From: an uncultured Ulvibacter sp.
GTDB taxonomy: Bacteria; Bacteroidota; Bacteroidia; Flavobacteriales; Flavobacteriaceae
DNA length: 63,241 nucleotides
Assembly (NCBI GenBank): GCA_938041335.1
Contig: CALIAF010000024.1
Coordinates: 1-63,241, forward strand
Direction of reading: 5' to 3'
Every line of letters begins with the position of its first letter. Within the stretch, counting starts at the first letter, position 1. Positions 61,584-63,241 of the stretch are shown here, piece by piece. The notes below the pieces were generated by a model. The model saw only the letters and a program-made list of their open reading frames with translations, had not been told where the DNA came from and did no database searches. Position numbers and translations under genes: made by a program.

Positions 61584-63241
61584 ATGAAAAATAGGACCAT
61601 TATCTTCCTCGCCATTATTAGTCTTTTTGTACTCTCTTGCGACGATAAAGAAAAAAATAAAAATGTGGCGACTAACGCTAATTTTGATCAATTGCTAAAA
61701 GACTATTATGAAGACGGTTTAAAATTAAACCCTGTGGCTGCTACGATGACGGGTGATAATCGCTTCAATGCACTCTATGTAAATCCACTTTCTTTGGAGA
61801 GCATCCAGAATAATAAGACGCATTATCAGAACTACCTAAATGCATTAGATAAACTAGATGTCTCTACATTAAGTACTTCTCAAAAAATGAGTCACAGTAT
61901 ACTTACTTGGGAATGTGATATGAACCTTGAGGAAATGAACTTTAAAAATGGTGAGTATTTTCCTATTGACCAGATGTGGTCGCAAAATTTAAGTTTTGGA
62001 CAGCTAGCCAGTGGTATGAGCGCCCAGCCTTTTAAGAATACAAAAGATTATAAAAACTGGATAAAACGTGTGGATGGTTATTTAAGCTGGCTTTCTGCTG
62101 CAGAGGCGAATATGAGAATGGGAATGAAAGAAGGCTATGTCCTGCCAACATCTTTGATTAACAAAGTAATACCGCAATTAAAAGATATGACCGTGGCAGA
62201 TCTTAATAAACATCTATTCTATACGCCAATTAAAAATTTCCCTAAAGATATTAAAGGTAATGAACGCAACGAACTAACAGATAGTTACACAACCATGATT
62301 AAAGAGCGCGTAATCCCTACCTATAAAAGCATCCACGATTTTATGGTAACCGAATATTTGCCAGCTGGCAGAAAAACCTCTGGTATTGATGCGATTCCTA
62401 ATGGGAGTGACTATTACCAACATCAAATCAAGAAGTACACAACGACCACCATGACAGCCGATGAAATACACCAATTAGGTTTGAGTGAGGTAGCCCGTAT
62501 TCTTTCTGAAATGGAAAAAATAAAAACTGAGATAGGTTTTAAAGGAGACTTAAAAGCTTTTTTTAATGAGGTACGTAAGAACCCGAAGTTGATGCCCTAT
62601 AACACCCCAGAAGAAGTGATTGCAAATTTTAACGCCATTCATGAAACCATGAAACCACAACTGGAAGCCCTATTTGATAAAAAACCAAAAACACCTTTTG
62701 AGGTAAGACAGACAGAAGCTTTTAGAGAAAACAGTGCCAGTGCAGAATACAATCCTGGCTCACTAGATGGCACAAGACCCGGGGTTTTCTACACACCTAT
62801 TCCAGATGCTAAAAAATACAATGTGTATAGTGACGAGTCTTTGTTTTTACACGAAGCAATACCCGGTCACCATTACCAGATTTCATTGACTCAAGAAAGT
62901 ACAACCCTCTCAGATTTTAGAAAAACACTGTGGTATAGCGGTTATGGAGAAGGTTGGGCTTTATACAGCGAATCTTTAGGTAAAGAGCTAGGCTTATATA
63001 CAGATCCGTATCAATATTTTGGTATGTTAGGAGCAGAAATGCACCGAGCAGTACGTCTAGTAGTAGATACAGGAATGCACTCAAAAGGATGGACCAGAGA
63101 ACAAGCTATCCAGTACTCACTGGACAACGAAGCAGAATCTGAGGCAGGTATTATCAGTGAGATCGAGCGCTATATGGCAAACCCAGGACAAGCTTTATCG
63201 TATAAAATAGGACAACTTAAAATTATAGAACTCCGGAAACG
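61584..63241 (+). CDS. DUF885 family lipoprotein, 3' partial
   Basis: The frame is open from ATG 61584 to the end of the window, giving 552 residues. A lipobox L-F-V-L-S-C (Cys19) predicts lipid anchoring. The family motif L-F-L-H-E-A-I-P-G-H-H-Y-Q is at about 420-432, with the HExxxxHH-like histidines and glutamate thought to bind metal, and G-E-G-W-A-L-Y-S-E follows. DUF885 proteins are predicted metallo-carboxypeptidase-like enzymes of unknown substrate. About 40 residues are probably missing beyond the window edge. A TATCTTTA promoter-like box lies 25 bp before the ATG. Confidence 0.9.
   Translation, partial: MKNRTIIFLAIISLFVLSCDDKEKNKNVATNANFDQLLKDYYEDGLKLNPVAATMTGDNRFNALYVNPLSLESIQNNKTHYQNYLNALDKLDVSTLSTSQKMSHSILTWECDMNLEEMNFKNGEYFPIDQMWSQNLSFGQLASGMSAQPFKNTKDYKNWIKRVDGYLSWLSAAEANMRMGMKEGYVLPTSLINKVIPQLKDMTVADLNKHLFYTPIKNFPKDIKGNERNELTDSYTTMIKERVIPTYKSIHDFMVTEYLPAGRKTSGIDAIPNGSDYYQHQIKKYTTTTMTADEIHQLGLSEVARILSEMEKIKTEIGFKGDLKAFFNEVRKNPKLMPYNTPEEVIANFNAIHETMKPQLEALFDKKPKTPFEVRQTEAFRENSASAEYNPGSLDGTRPGVFYTPIPDAKKYNVYSDESLFLHEAIPGHHYQISLTQESTTLSDFRKTLWYSGYGEGWALYSESLGKELGLYTDPYQYFGMLGAEMHRAVRLVVDTGMHSKGWTREQAIQYSLDNEAESEAGIISEIERYMANPGQALSYKIGQLKIIELRK

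Noticed and set aside
1-63241. tRNA, rRNA, prophage, transposase or integrase genes
   Set aside because: I looked for T-loop motifs, attachment-site-like repeats and transposase motifs on both strands and saw none that I could support.

Overview
The window is a piece of a low-GC (mid-30s % by eye) Bacteroidota chromosome, almost certainly a marine-type Flavobacteriaceae. The evidence is five type IX secretion (T9SS) C-terminal sorting domains, lipoproteins with short SPII signals, promoters of the Bacteroidota TAnnTTTG type, a menaquinone operon, and the block cinA-rpmB-rpmG-DUF4295-ftsY-rimO. No phage, insertion sequence, CRISPR array, rRNA or tRNA was seen. Most of the window is ordinary core chromosome.

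Layout. 1-12.1 kb: a 5'-truncated and apparently frameshifted propeller gene, a VWA surface protein, an M1 aminopeptidase, a Crp-type regulator, an oxidoreductase, a DJ-1/Hsp31-like protein, a Nudix plus flavin monooxygenase pair, an M24 peptidase and a small T9SS propeller. 12.4-18.2 kb: a compact minus-strand menaquinone operon (menA, MBL hydrolase, PAP2, menC, CPBP, menE) in which menC has no ATG/GTG/TTG start for its N-terminal domain. 18.3-32.6 kb: DoxX, a large outer-membrane barrel protein, holA, an HsdR-N-like protein, an M14 carboxypeptidase, a T9SS BNR protein, and a three-gene unit (propeller lipoprotein, phosphodiesterase, glycosyltransferase). 32.7-43.7 kb: housekeeping genes rimO, ftsY, DUF4295, rpmG, rpmB, cinA, Hpt, FAH hydrolase, exonuclease, a lipoyl E2, GT2 and recR. 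43.8-51.9 kb: a second T9SS BNR protein, a sodium-solute symporter, a CoA-binding protein, fabH and htpG, with two candidate small transcripts. 52.2-61.5 kb: two giant T9SS proteins sharing a C-terminal repeat array of about 730 residues but carrying different N-terminal heads. The right edge is a DUF885 lipoprotein running off the window.

The most unusual signal is not a gene. The 10-mer ATTTCCGAAG occurs 14 times exactly (7 per strand), plus at least 6 copies with one end base changed, against roughly 0.1-0.2 expected by chance. It lies in intergenic DNA and in genes, in several reading frames, so it looks selected at the DNA level, like an uptake, recombination or nucleoid-organising word. 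Other points worth checking are two genes that seem to use non-standard start codons, a hairpin-plus-terminator unit divergent from htpG, a dispersed palindrome, and a 27-bp element shared upstream of the two giant T9SS genes.
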